Assembly (NCBI GenBank): GCA_011503125.2
Contig: WWBZ02000012.1
Span: 744,001 to 808,000 of the forward strand
Source of the DNA: Botryosphaeria dothidea
Taxonomy: Eukaryota > Ascomycota > Dothideomycetes > Botryosphaeriales > Botryosphaeriaceae
Length of the DNA: 64,000 nt
Reading direction: 5' to 3'
Shown here piece by piece: positions 11,019-24,400 of this stretch. The translations under genes were made by a program, and so were the position numbers. Position 1 is the stretch's first letter. Every line of letters begins with the position of its first letter. The notes beneath the pieces were generated by a model, which saw only the letters and a list, made by a program, of their open reading frames with translations, was not told the origin of the DNA and made no database searches.

Positions 11019-11577
11019 ATGGCGCCCGCCGTCGGTATCGATTTGGGTACGACCTACTCGTGTGTCGGCATCTTCAGAGATGACCGCATCGAGATCATCG
11101 CCAACGACCAGGGCAACCGCACCACCCCCTCGTTCGTTGCCTTCACTGGTAAGCATCCACCGCACCCTCCTCCACTCCGCAAGGCTGTATGCTAACTGTT
11201 ATGTAGACACCGAGCGTCTGATCGGTGACTCGGCCAAGAACCAGGTCGCCATGAACCCCCACAACACCGTCTTCGACGCCAAGCGTTTGATCGGCCGCAA
11301 GTTCAACGACGCTGAGGTCCAGGCGGATATGAAGCACTTCCCCTTCAAGGTTATTGAGAAGAGCGGCAAGCCTGTCATCCAGGTTGAGTTCAAGGGCGAG
11401 GAGAAGACCTTCACTCCTGAGGAGGTTTCCTCCATGGTCCTGACTAAGATGAGGGAGACTGCTGAGTCTTACCTTGGTGGCACCGTCAACAATGCCGTCA
11501 TCACCGTTCCCGCCTACTTCAACGACTCTCAGCGCCAGGCCACCAAGGATGCTGGTCTCATCGCCGGTCTGAACGTC

Positions 11578-11609
<32 letters not shown>

Positions 11610-13085
11610 CATCGCTTACGGTCTCGACAAGAAGGCCACTGGTGAGCGCAACGTCATGATCTTCGATCTTGGTGGCGGTACTTTCGATGTTTCGCTCTTG
11701 ACCATCGAGGAGGGTATCTTCGAGGTCAAGTCCACTGCCGGTGACACTCACCTTGGTGGTGAGGACTTCGACAACCGCCTCGTCAACCACTTCGTCAATG
11801 AGTTCAAAAGGAAACATAAGAAGGTTCGAAGACTCCTCCGCATAACATCAAATGTATACTTTTACTGACTGATTTCTTAAAGGACCTTACCTCCAACGCC
11901 CGCGCTCTCCGCCGTCTCCGCACTGCTTGCGAGCGTGCCAAGCGCACCCTCTCCAGCTCTGCCCAGACTTCCATCGAGATCGACTCCCTGTTCGAGGGTA
12001 TCGACTTCTACACCTCGATCACCCGTGCCCGTTTCGAGGAGCTTTGCCAGGACCTCTTCCGCTCCACCATGGAGCCCGTCGAGCGTGTCCTCCGCGACGC
12101 CAAGATTGATAAGTCTTCCGTCCACGAGATTGTCCTCGTTGGTGGTTCTACCCGTATCCCCAAGATCCAGAAGATGGTCTCCGACTTCTTCAACGGCAAG
12201 GAGCCCAACAAGTCCATCAACCCCGACGAGGCTGTTGCCTACGGTGCCGCCGTCCAGGCTGCTATCCTGTCTGGTGACACTTCTTCCAAGTCCACCAACG
12301 AGATTTTGCTTCTCGACGTCGCCCCGCTTTCCCTCGGTATCGAGACCGCTGGTGGTGTCATGACCCCTCTCATCAAGCGCAACACCACCATCCCCACCAA
12401 GAAGTCGGAGGTCTTCTCCACCTTCAGCGACAACCAGCCTGGTGTCCTTATCCAGGTCTTCGAGGGTGAGCGTGCTCGCACCAAGGACAACAACCTGCTC
12501 GGCAAGTTCGAGCTTACTGGCATCCCCCCGGCGCCCCGTGGTGTTCCCCAGATCGAGGTCACCTTCGACCTTGATGCCAACGGAATCATGAATGTCTCCG
12601 CCCTCGAGAAGGGTACTGGCAAGACCAACAAGATCGTCATCACCAACGACAAGGGCCGTCTGTCCAAGGAGGATATCGAGCGCATGCTTTCTGAGGCCGA
12701 GAAGTACAAGGCTGAGGATGAGGCTGAGGCTGCCCGTATCTCTGCCAAGAACGCCCTCGAGTCCTACGCCTACTCGCTCCGCAACACCCTCTCCGATCCC
12801 AAGGTCGACGAGAAGCTCGACGCTGGCGACAAGGAGAAGCTCAAGTCCGAGATCGACAAGGTCGTTGCCTGGTTGGACGACAGCCAGCAGGCCACCAAGG
12901 AGGAGTACGAGTCCCAGCAGAAGGAGCTTGAGGCTGTCGCCAACCCCATCATGATGAAGTTCTACGGTGCTGGTGGCGAGGGCGGTCCCGGTGGCCCCGG
13001 TGGCTTCCCTGGCGCTGGCGCTGGTGCCGCTCCCGGCGGTGCTGCCGGCGGCGACGACGGCCCCACCGTTGAAGAGGTCGACTAA
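11019..13085 (+). CDS. ssa1: Cytosolic Hsp70 chaperone (SSA type), three exons, 649 aa
   Basis: ATP-driven chaperone that folds, transports and disaggregates proteins in the cytosol and nucleus. Exons are 11019-11148, 11207-11823 and 11883-13085. Introns are 58 and 59 nt, with GTAAGC...GCTAAC...GTAG and GTTCGA...ACTGAC...AAAG signals; both joins keep frame. Signatures visible are the N-terminal phosphate loop [13 protein letters not shown], the second nucleotide-binding motif [13 protein letters not shown] (about residue 195) and [11 protein letters not shown] (about residue 334). A substrate-binding domain and a Gly/Pro/Ala-rich lid tail follow. The C-terminal EEVD binds TPR co-chaperones and marks the cytosolic class; there is no ER retention signal or presequence. 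Heat-shock control is suggested by the upstream element. The symbol is by orthology to yeast SSA genes. Confidence 0.97.
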
Positions 13086-13934
13086 ATTGGTGCATCAATC
13101 TCTTGCTTCCTCTCTTCTTCAGCATAGATTCCCATCTATGATGGCGGTTCGGAGTTTATAGAGCCACTGTAGGGTTTTGGGTTTGCATTGCTTGTGCTGG
13201 GTTTCTTTTCCTTTTTCATGAGATCATGATGGGCGGAAAAAGTATCTGCACATGGGTTTGTAGTTAATGATCATCAAGCACTCAGAAGAAAGTGCAAAAA
13301 TTTCAAAGTTCAATAGCTGTGCCTCATGCTTTGTCCGTGATCATAATAAGTGATGTGTGAAAATACTCCACCATATTGACCCTTGTATTGGGTCATGACA
13401 CCCAAGGTTCTACGAACATGAAATCTGAATGAGTCTCACAACATAATCTTCTGAATCACTAGCAATATCTGGTCTCGCATTGGAACGTGGATTTTCAGCC
13501 AGCAGCGGTCGAAACGTGATTGCGCAAGGCGCGTTGAAGCACACCATATTTTGAACTATTACAATGCGTATATAGATAGTAGTACATAGCCAATATAGCA
13601 ATCCGCCAGGCTGTGATACACCTCAGTGGAGTGTTGGGTATCTCGTTCCTACGAGAGCGGTCTCAGAAGATTGCAACAGTCAGCGTGAACAGACATGAAG
13701 TAATGAAGCACTCGGCCGGGCGTAAACGTTCAGAAAGATCGATAACAATCACATCCAGACGAGCGCTTCGACTCTTATGCTGACCCGTACTTGCTGTTGC
13801 GATATTCTTGAGGCTGACCTCGTACTACAAAGCCACAGCAAATTCCAACGCCAACCCATGCAAGATATGCGCCCTGACTCAGCCCATTCAAAAATCCCAC
13901 GCCAGTGTCCATTTTCTTTCTTTCAAGCTCCCTC
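13086..13934. other. Intergenic, convergent 3' ends of Hsp70 and the Emi1-like gene
   Basis: Contains the Hsp70 3' UTR, which is T-rich near 13200, and A/T-rich spacer. No gene is recognised. Confidence 0.6.
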
Positions 13935-14660
13935 CTACTCCGCCGCCTGCTTCCGCCTCTTGGGCAAACCCGGTATCTCGATCTCGTCCGGATCCTTGCT
14001 GAACGGGTTCTTCAGCTCCTCGCCGGGCTTGCGCTCCTCCCACACGTCCTCGCTGCTGGGTCCCCTGCGGTACTTGGTCTCCTTCTGGCGGTAGTGCTCC
14101 GAGATGACCTTGCTCTTCTCGGGCTCGCCGTACGACTTGACGCGCATGCAGAACCAGAAGTCGGCCCAGTTGTCCGAGCACGAGCGCAGCGAGCCGTAGC
14201 GGTACACGTTCATGAACTGCCCGCCCAGCGACTGGCAGTAGAAGGCCTCGTCGAAGGCTTGGCGGCAGTTCATGGTTGTGGGGAAGATGGACGGTGTTGT
14301 AGTTTGTGAGGATGCGGCGGCGGTTGTGGAGGATGCATCGCTGGAGGTCGAGGAGGTCGAGGGCTCGACGGAGGCTTGCAGCTCGGAGAGGAAGGCTTTG
14401 AGCTCGGCGGCGGTTGTGGAGGATGCATCGCTGGAGGTCGAGGAGGTCGAGGAGGTCGAGGGCTCGACGGAGGCTTGCAGCTCGGAGAGGAGGGCTTTGA
14501 GCTCGGCGTCGGCTTGCTCGTCGCGCGTCACGCTCGTGGGCTTGTCGGTCACATCGCGCGGGCTGGCGGGCGGTTGTGAGGATGTCGGGACGGGGTCCGG
14601 CGTGGGTTCGGACGGCTTGGTGACGGGCCTTTGCGGGTCGGATCGCCACCACCAGCCCAT
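13935..14660 (-). CDS. Emi1/PANTS-type (DUF3128) twin-CX9C protein with an internal repeat, 241 aa
   Basis: Single-exon gene; the start MGWWWRSDPQ is chosen because the upstream in-frame sequence looks like UTR. The C-terminal half holds the family core. Cys132 and Cys142 form one CX9C pair and Cys161 and Cys171 a second, inside a block beginning MNCRQAFDEAFYC and ending NWADFWFCMRVKSYG. This matches the DUF3128 family of yeast Emi1 (early meiotic induction) and animal C22orf39/PANTS; CX9C pairs are common in mitochondrial intermembrane-space proteins, though that location is not proven here. The N-terminal half is a Ser/Thr-rich linker with a tandem repeat at residues 53-85 and 86-115 (ELKALLSELQASVEPSTS and a near copy). 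The gene is divergent from VPS13. Confidence 0.8.
   Translation of the reverse strand: MGWWWRSDPQRPVTKPSEPTPDPVPTSSQPPASPRDVTDKPTSVTRDEQADAELKALLSELQASVEPSTSSTSSTSSDASSTTAAELKAFLSELQASVEPSTSSTSSDASSTTAAASSQTTTPSIFPTTMNCRQAFDEAFYCQSLGGQFMNVYRYGSLRSCSDNWADFWFCMRVKSYGEPEKSKVISEHYRQKETKYRRGPSSEDVWEERKPGEELKNPFSKDPDEIEIPGLPKRRKQAAE
14315..14505 (-). repeat. Near-identical tandem duplication inside the Emi1-like gene
   Basis: Two adjacent copies of about 90 and 99 bases (boundary near 14405) differ by one 9-base insertion (an extra Ser-Thr-Ser unit) and very few substitutions. They encode the 30- and 33-residue Ser-rich repeats. The close DNA identity points to recent slippage or unequal exchange. 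Confidence 0.85.
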
Positions 14661-15452
14661 TGTGCCTGTATGGGGAGAGAAAGATCGGTGTTGGGTGGTG
14701 CTGTATAGATGGATCGCAAGCCGGATGCGGGCGACGGAGAATTCTGCTGATTCCGCGCAGTGAGTCTGTTCGTGGCGAGATTGGGTATGATGGAGCGCTG
14801 GAACCAATCACGGACGATTGCGGCAGTCAATTGTTGGCTCAGAAGTGGATGCGAAAGAGGTATGGGCCTTGGAATGTATAGCAACAAGTCAGTTGGTGCG
14901 GGTTGAGGAAATTCCATTGGCTGCGAGTCGCACAATCACGTGCTGCGCTGTGTTGGCGCGGCCGCGGCGGGCTGCCACGAAGAAAGGATCGACGTCATCC
15001 TTGACGAGCGAGCAGGATGGAAGGGCAAGCCACAAAGACGAGCGCGTGCAACACAGGCGTTGCGTGTCTTCTATGCAGCAGCCTTCTCCGCCATCCTCAC
15101 ATCTCCTCCCTCGATTTCTACGCTCCTGCCTTCCTCTTTTTTTGTGGGCTCGTCGCGTATTTCCTCCGATTACGCTCCCCGCACTTCGCCGGCGGGCCCT
15201 GGCAGCTTCCATTAGCTGGCGCGCGCCGCGAGAGTGTCGGTGTCAGTGGGGTGCCTTCACACAACAACTTTCCCTCCGCCGCACCACCAAATCCTTCGAC
15301 GCTACCGCGCCACCTTACGACATCACGTCTGCCTGATTGATACCCATTCTGCTTATGGATTGACGATAGAAAGCCTTTCTACTTCACCTGAATACCCTAC
15401 GAATCTTGTACTATACCCACCCCGGCCCGGGTAACGGCCACCCACCGCCGCC
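14661..15452. other. Divergent promoter between the Emi1-like gene and VPS13
   Basis: About 790 bases with C/T-rich tracts on the VPS13 side (15080-15450). No clear TATA box or gene. Confidence 0.55.
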
Positions 15453-18400
15453 ATGCTTGAAGGTATCGTCGCCAACCTGCTCAATCGCTTCCTGGGCATG
15501 TACGTCCAGAATTTCGATCCTAAACAATTGAATGTCGGGATCTGGTCTGGCGATGTCAAGTTGCGCGATCTCGAGCTTCGCCGGGAAGCCCTCGACCAGC
15601 TGCGCCTTCCGCTCAACGTCGTCCAAGGCCACCTCGGCTCGCTCACACTTTCCATCCCCTGGTCGAACCTACGAGGCAAGCCTGTGCGTGTTAGCATCGA
15701 GGATGTTCTCCTCCTGGCTGCGCCCAGGGAGGACGCGGAATACGATCCAGATGAGGAGGACAGGCGCCAACACACAGTCAAGATGGAGAAACTGGATAGT
15801 GCCGAGTTGCTCAAGGAGCGCAACACCGAGGGCATGAGCCAGGAGGAGCAGCAGAAGAACCAGAGCTTCACAGCAAGCTTGGTCACTGCCATTGTGGACA
15901 ACGTCCAGGTCAGTGTCAAGAACGTGCACATCCGCTACGAAGATTCTCTCTCCGACCCTGGTCACCCGTTCGCCCTCGGAATCACCCTTGACGAGCTCAG
16001 CGCTGTCAGTACCGACGAGAACTGGAAGCCCACCTTCATCCAGAGCGCCTCCGCGGCCGCCCACAAGCTTGCCACGCTAGGTTCCCTGGCAGTATATTGG
16101 GACACGGACTCGAAGTTGCTATGTTCGGGCAAGGGCTCGTCGCAAGAGGCTCTAGATCATAACGAGTTTGTGGAGAAGCTGCGCAGCATGATTGTCAAGG
16201 GTGACAGCTCGACAATCGCAGATCACCAGTTCATCCTTAAGCCCGTTAGCGGCAGAGCCGGCCTCGAAATGGACAAAACTGGCAAGGCGGATCGCCCCAA
16301 GATCAAGGCTAGGTTGCTCTTCGATGAACTCGGTTTCGTCATCGACGAAGACCAGTACCGTGATGCTCTTATGTTAGTAGATCTCTTCCACTACTTCATC
16401 AGGCATCAGGAGTACAAGCGGTTGCAGCCAAAGAGCAGACCCAAGGAAGACCCAAGGGCATGGCTCCAGTTTGCTGGCAAAGCAGTGCTTGACAAAATCC
16501 ACGAACGCAACCGTAAATGGTCTTGGGACTACTTCAGAGAGAGGCGTGATGACCGGAAACGGTACACCGAACTCTTCAAGAAGAAAAAGAGGGAGGAGCA
16601 GCCGCTGTCGCAGGACGAGTCCAAGGAAATGGATAAGCTGGAGCACAAGCTATCCTACGAGGACCTGCGCTTCTGGCGGTCGCTCGCCCGCAACCAGCTC
16701 CGCAAGGAGAACGTTGGCGTTAAGAAGCAACCTCAGAAGCAATCCTGGTCTTCCTGGATTTGGGGAGGCGGCCAGGAAGATGCCTCGGATGACAGTGAAA
16801 TGTCAGAACAGCAACGAAAGGAGTTGTACGATGCTATTGACTGGGATGAAAAGAAACAAATCACCGAGGCCGTCGACATGCCACGGGAGTACGTGAAGAT
16901 GCAAGTCGAAATGAGCCTTCGGACGGGCAGCTTCACACTCAAGCGTGACCCACACGGCAAGGCCACAGAGATCCTTCGTTTGCTGTTTGACTCCTTCAGC
17001 ACCAAGGTCCTTCAGCGCACTGACTCCATGCTTGCTGAACTCAGCCTTGACGGCATGCGATTGTATGACGGCACGACCGAAGGCAGTCTTTTCCCGCAGA
17101 TCATCACGATCAAGGGTGCTCCTCCTGTGCCTGATGACAAGCGCATCGAAGAACTGAACGACGATGGTACCTCTCCGGGCGATGATGAGAAGGAAGAGGG
17201 TGCGGACCCCTTCTTCCAGCTTGCTTTCGAGAACAATCCTCTGGACGGCAGCGCCGATACCGCTCTTACTGTGAAATTGAAGGGTATGGAAGTCGTCTAC
17301 AATCCTAGGTTTGTCGTCGAAGTGGTCAAGTTCTTCAAGCCGCCGGAAAGTCGCATGGAGTCTATCGGTGCGCTCTTGGAAACTGCTGGCGCGACTGTTG
17401 AAGGACTTCGTCAACAGACACGTGCCGGTTTGGAGTTTGCCTTGGAGGAACACAAGACCATCAATGCACAGCTCGATCTTCAAGCTCCTCTCATTATCAT
17501 CCCTGACTCTGTCACTCAAAAGAGCAGTATCTGCCTCATCTTGGATGCTGGTCACGCCAAGGTCAGCAGCGAGTTGATCGACAAGGACACTCTGAAAGAC
17601 ATTCAGTCCAAGCAGAAAGGTCAATTCTCCGAGGATGACCTGAAGCGTCTGCAAGGCCTAATGTACGACAAGTTCTTGCTGAAACTTAATTCTACTCAAG
17701 TCCTCATTGGCCCGTCTATAGAAGAAACAAAAGCAGCGCTGGTAGAGACGAACGGTCCGAAGAACCTCCACCTCGTCGATCGCATCAACGTTGACTTCAC
17801 GGTTGAAACATGCATCGTTCCCAAGGCTTCCGACCTAACCAAGTTCCGTATATCCGGCAACCTCCCCGTCCTGCATGCTTCAGTATCGGATGCAAAATAC
17901 AAGAACCTCATGAAGTTGATTGATGTTGCTATACCGAAATTCGACAACGCACCTGCGCAGGACAAACAAGTTGTCAAGGGCGCTAGCGGACCGTCGAATC
18001 TGAAACCAAGTGACAATGCCACTGGTGACCAGCTTACGAAGACGAGATCGAGATCAAGATCATTCCAATTCGCGGCGCAACAGCGCGAGCTTGTCTTGTC
18101 AGACGCGGGCAGCGAAATGGACGACGCCGAATTCCAGGACGCGGATGATGGCAGCAAGTCTAACGTGTCCATCCATCAACGAAACTTCGAGTTCAAGTTC
18201 ACCGTTGACAAGCTGCAAGGCTCTTTGTACCGCTCCGATCCGGAGGGGAAGAAGCCAGATCAACTGTTGGTTGAGCTTGTTGCAGAACATTTCTACCTTG
18301 AGTTCTATCAGAGGCCGTTCGATATGGCGGCTGATGTTCGACTTAAGAGCCTTGCCGTCGTGGATCACGTGGACGAGGACCCATTGCCAGAGTTCAAGAA

Positions 18401-21400
18401 CTTGATCTCTTCAGATGATGCTGGCGACAGAGATCTCTTCTCGCTCAAGTTCGTCAAGGTCAATAAAGACTCGCCGGAATTCATGTCTAAATATGAGGGC
18501 ATTGCAACAAATCTAGATGTCCACGTGTCTACAATCAATCTGATTGTAACTCGGAAGACCTTGTTGACACTGCTGGACTTCGTCCTCATTACTTTCGCCA
18601 GTCCAGGAGAGCCTTCGGCCAAGGAGAAACAGAAGAAGGTCGAGGATAGCCCTGAGGATGAAGAAGACGTCGCAGTGCCGGCTGCCAACCCTGATCCTGA
18701 CAAGATCCGCATCAGAGCCGAACTCAAGGGAATATCGGTTATCTTGAACAACGACGGCATTCGTCTCGCCACTTTGAGTCTGAGCACTGCAGATGTTGGT
18801 GTGTTCCTCATGGGCAAGACTATGCGCGTGGGAGGCAAGCTGGGTAGCTTGTCCTTGGTGGACGACGTCAACCAGGGAGTAGCGAAGGAATCGTCTTTGC
18901 GTCAACTTGTCACCATCGAGGGCGATGAGTTGTTAGACTTCGCGTACGAGACTTTCGATGCGGATTCTAAAGCTTATCCTGGCTATGACACTTCCATCAA
19001 CCTCCGTTCTGGCTCACTAAAGGTTAATTTTGTTACTGAGCCTTTCAGGAAGATCATGGATTTCGGAGTCAAGTTTGGCAAGATGCAGGCTATCTTCAAT
19101 GCTGCACGTCAAGCTGCTGCGGAGCAGGCAAGCCAGGTCCAAGAACGCGCCAACAAGATGCACTTTGACATTTTGATTCGCACTCCCATCGTCGTATTCC
19201 CCCGCATGGTAGTCCCTGAGGGTCAGGTCGAGCGTGACCACCTTACCGCACATCTGGGAGAAATCTACGCAAACAACAAGTTTGTACCTCTTGATGACTC
19301 GAAGAACGCAGATACTGCAAACAAACTTTCTGCAGGTCTTCGAAACATCCGCCTGACTTCCTTCTTCCACTACGAAGAGGACAAGTCGGAAGAGCTGGAG
19401 CTTATCGACAAGGTAGACCTTGGCTTCGATGTGACCTACGTCGAGCACAAGCCCGAGTACAAGCGTCCGGACCTTGAGATCGAAGGATCCATGTCCAACA
19501 TCAACCTGAGACTTACACAGGAACAAATGAGGTTCATGTTAGAGCTGTCGAGATCCATTCCACAGGCATTTGCCACAGATCCCGAGGCTGCCATGGACGA
19601 AGAGGTAGAAAGGCAGGTGCCTGACTCTACGCTCAAGCGCGCCAACACCATGAAGGACAAGAAGCCTGAGCCCAAGGATGATAAGCAGGTGGCGCCAAGC
19701 CAAGGTCCTGAGCTCGGTGCCCGCGAGGAGACATGGACTAAACTCGATCTCGTCTTTAAGGTCGGCGCTATTGGTCTCGAATTGATAAACGCCAAGGAGA
19801 CCGAGCCGGTCGGCGATATTGACGCTGCCAGCTTATCCAAGTTCTCGTTGAACGAGACCAGTGTGAAGCTTCGCATGCTCAGCGATGGTTCCTTGGAGTC
19901 CGAGCTGCTCATTCAGTCTTTCACCATTCGTGACAGCCGGACACGTGGAACTAACAAGTTCCGTAAGGTCATGTCGTTGATCAACAACGATGTGAAGCAA
20001 CAGTTTATGGCCAGCGTCTCCATCTCTGGGGGCAAGGATCGCCACATGATTGTCCTCTTGACAATCGACAGCCCACGCGTTATTCTCGCTCTGGACTACC
20101 TCTTCGCCATTCAGGCTTTCGTCAATGCAGGACTTGCTGTCACCGAGCCCATTGAAATCGAAAGCGAGGACGAGGACGCTGCAACCGAAGACATGGAGAA
20201 CTCGGCTAGCGACGTCTCTAGCGCTCTCACGAGGCAAGGGACTCAAACGCCACAGGAAAAGAAGCCTGAGGAGGAGTCAACGATGGAGATGTCATTCCGC
20301 ATCAATGTTGTGGAGGTCCAGGCTGTTCTAATTGCCAACCCCGCAATGACCAACTCAGAAGCAATCGTGCTCGGCACGAAGCAGATCCTCGTTTCGAAGC
20401 AGCATGCCATGACGCTGCAAGTGGACAGAGTCGGCATGTACCTCTGCCGCATGGATCAATGGGAGACCACGAGGCTGCGCATTCTGGACGACTTCAGCAT
20501 CCAGACCTCTCTTGACATGCGCTCTCAGAGCCCGCAATCGTCTACGACAAGCATTCAGGTCGACATTGATCCTCTTGTACTCCGCGTGTCGCTTCGCGAT
20601 ATCATGTTGGCCATGCAGATCTTTAACAAGGCATCTGCTATGAATGGCGGTGATGACACGAAGCTGCAGGGCCAAGAGCCAAAGAAGATCAAGGAAGTCA
20701 AGAGCAGCACGAAGAGCCATAAGACGAAGACGGTCGGCGCTTCCACTAAGAACAAGCAAGCTGCGAAGACAGTTTCGACCAACCGATCTGCTGCAGGAAA
20801 GGAAGCTGCTAAGCCTCAAGACTCAGCGGTTATCAAGAGGGAGGAGATGAAGATCTCAATGCAGGGCATCCGTGTCGTCATCATTGGCGACAAGCACGAA
20901 CTTCCTATGCTCGACTGGAGCGTGAAGAAATTCGACATCGATGTGCGTGATTGGTCCGGTCCCATGGTTGCCGACACCAGCATCGAGACGTTCTTCAATA
21001 TTTACAACTTCTCCAAGTCGGCCTGGGAGCCGCTCATCGAACCCTGGCAACTCGGCTTCCACATGTCCAAGGAGCAGAACCCCGACAAGCTTGCGGTTGA
21101 ACTTTACTCCAGGAAATCTCTTGATCTCACAGTCACTGCTGCCACGATTGCTTTAGCCTCCAAGTCAGCGGACTTCTTGTCTAGCGATGAGGACGTGCTT
21201 TCGAAGCCCCGCGGCACTGACGCACCGTACCGCATTCGCAACTACACTGGATTTGACCTGAATGTGTGGGCAGTCAGCGACAGCACGGACGAGGGTTCTG
21301 CTGCGAAGTTGACTGACGGTGACGAGGCTCCTTGGAGATTCGAGGATCCGACGACGACCAGAGAAACTCTTGCGCCGGAAGGTGCAACCGGTATTGTCGG

Positions 21401-24400
21401 TATCAAGCTCGAGGGCAGTGGCTTTGACAGCCTCAACCGCATTCCAGTCAATCGCGAGGGCGAGTATATCTACAACCTTGCACCCAAGAAGGACAGGATC
21501 ACTCATCGCATTTGTGTGGAGGTATCCCTTGGCCAGGACAATGTCAAGTACATCACCTTCCGGTCCCCTCTTGTTGTTGAAAACAACACACAGATTCCGG
21601 TCGAGATCGGTGTCTTCAATCCCGAGGAAGGACATCTGCTCAAGATCGAGAAGGTTGCTCCTGGCGATGCAAGACCCGCCCCCGTTGGTGCTGCTTACAT
21701 GCACTCGCTCATTGTCCGCCCCGATCAGGGCTTTGGATACACTTGGTCAAACGAGCGGTTATTTTGGAAAGAACTTCTCAAGAGACCTACAAGGATCATC
21801 ACCTGCAGAGGCGAGAGTGACGACGAGTCTCCGCCGTTCTACTTCCAGATGCATGCGGCATACGACAAGAAGGACCCGCTCACCCAGGTCTATCCCTGCA
21901 TGCGCATTCGTCTCCATGCGCCCATCGAAGTCGTCAACCTTTTGCCGTATGACTTCAAGTACAGGATCTACGACGACAACACGAAGAAGGATTGGACAAA
22001 CTTCCTGCGTAAGGGAGGTGTCAGCCCTGTACACGTCGTTGAACTGTCCCACTTGCTGCTCATGAGTGTCGATATGCAAGACACGCCGTACAAGCCCAGC
22101 AAGTTCTCCGTGGTAAACTCTTCAGACAAGGAGAACTTCCGCCGCGAGAAGACAGTTGAAGTCAAGGATGACCAAGACCTGACTTTGAGGCTCAAGCTTC
22201 ATTACTACAACATACCTGACAGCGGGGGTGCTTTCAAGGTCGCAGTCTACAGTCCCTATGTGGTCCTCAACAGAACTGGTCTTGAGCTTGATGTGCGAAG
22301 CAAGGCCTTCCTTGGTCAAGCAAAGGCTGCCGCGGGTGCAGGTGTTTTCGCCAACAGTCAACGCGACTCCTCGAGAGCCCAACCGTTCATGTTTTCGTTC
22401 CCCACCGATGACCACAAGAACCGTGCACTCATCAAGGTGGGTGATACGAACTGGAGTAAGCCCCAGAGTTTCGATGCTATCGGTAGCACGTACAATGTTG
22501 CGCTCCCGAGTGCGCAGGGAAGATCAGAGATGCATGTTGGCGTCACAGTCGAAGAGGGCGAGGGCAAGGTAAGTCCAGTATTACAAGACCAGTTAAAACA
22601 TACTAATAATGTGCAGTACAACTTGAGCAAGGTCGTCACGATTGCGCCGCGCTACATAATCAAGAACAAGATGAGCGAGGATATTAACATCCGTGAGCCT
22701 GGCTCTTCAAACATCTTGACGTTGAAGAACGGCGACCTTCTTCCTCTTCGCTACCTGCGTCAAGGCGAGCGTCAGCAACTCTGCCTCTGTTTCCCCGGAG
22801 TCAACAACCAATGGTCAGCACCGTTCGATATTGCGAACGTGGGCAGTGTCCATGTCAAGCTTGCCAAGGCTGGTTCGAGGCAGAAGTTGATCCGCGTCGA
22901 GATTCTCATGGAAGCCGCGACCATTTTCCTGCACGTCAGCGTTGAGACTAAGCACTGGCCGTTCTCCATGCGCAACGAGAGCGACACTGAGTTCCTGTTC
23001 TGGCAGGCTAACCCGAACGTTGATGAAGATGAGGAGGATAATGGCTCAGGCTGGCGCCCCATCCGGTACCGTCTTCCGCCGAAGAGTATTATGCCATACG
23101 CTTGGGACTATCCTGCCGCCAAGAACAAGGAGATAGTGCTCAAGGCTCACAACAAGGAGAGGCACATCAAGCTTGCGGAGATTGGCAACCTCGTCCCGCT
23201 GAAGCTGCCGCCCGCTCAAACCAATTCGCGCGGCAAGATCATCGACCTCAACGTCGTCGCAGATGGGCCGACTCAGACTCTTGTCATCTCCAATTGGAAG
23301 CCCTCCAAGAGTTTGTACAAGCAAAAATCTGCTGCATCGTCCAGATCAACCACAGATGGCTTCGAGGTCAAGGATGTTGATACAGACGTCACATTCAAGG
23401 CCAAGCTTCGCATCGCTGGCATCGGAGTCTCGCTTGTCAATAGGCAGCTCCGCGAACTCGTCTACATTACTCTGCGAGATATCGAGCTCACATACGGCGA
23501 CTCTGCGCTGTACCAGCAATTCTCGACCACGATCAAGTGGATCCAGATCGATAACCAGCTGTACGGTGGTATTTTCCCGATTTTGTTCTACCCCAGTGTT
23601 GTGCCAAAGACGGGCAAGGAAATGGAAGCGCACCCTATTCTCCAGACTTCGATTACCAAGGTCAAGGACGATTCTTATGGTGTGCTGTACATCAAGTACT
23701 TCTCCTTCTTGCTGCAGCAGATGACGCTAGAAATTGACGAGGATTTCATCTTCGCGCTGCTGGACTTTGCCAAGATTCCCGGTGCGTCGTGGTCCGAGGT
23801 CAAGGAAGGCAAGCTCTGCGATGAGGAGCTGGACATCCCGGAGCCGAAGCAGGAGCAGGGAGGCCAAGACGTCTACTTCGAGCTCCTGCACCTGCAGCCC
23901 ATGCAATTCGACTTGTCGTTCGTCCGCACCGAGCGCATCAATGCCGAGGACACGATGACTTCCTCGAACCCCTTCATGTTCGCTGTCAACGTTCTCACCA
24001 TGTCCATTGGCAACGTCAACGATGCTCCTCTACGGTACAACGCTCTCATCTTGGAGAACGCTCGCGTCTCTGTTGCTGCCTTGGTGAACAGCATCAAGAA
24101 CCACTACGTGCAAGAGAGTTTGCGCCAAGTCCATCTCATTCTGGGTTCCGCAGACTTCCTCGGCAACCCAGTGGGCCTGTTCCAGAACGTGTCTTCCGGT
24201 GTCACGGATATCTTCTACGAGCCTTACAAGGGTCTCGTCATGACCGACAGGCCTCAAGATCTGGGAATTGGCATCGCGAAGGGTGCATCCAGCTTCGTCA
24301 AGAAGTCCGTTTTCGGTTTCTCCGACAGTATGGCAAAATTCACCGGCAGTTTGTCCAAGGGTCTTGCCGCAGCCACCCTGGATCAGGAGTTCCAGAACTC

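Noticed and set aside
16803..17654. Long antisense frame under VPS13 (and many similar ones)
   Set aside because: Mirror frames of a long, GC-biased coding region; no independent domain or promoter.
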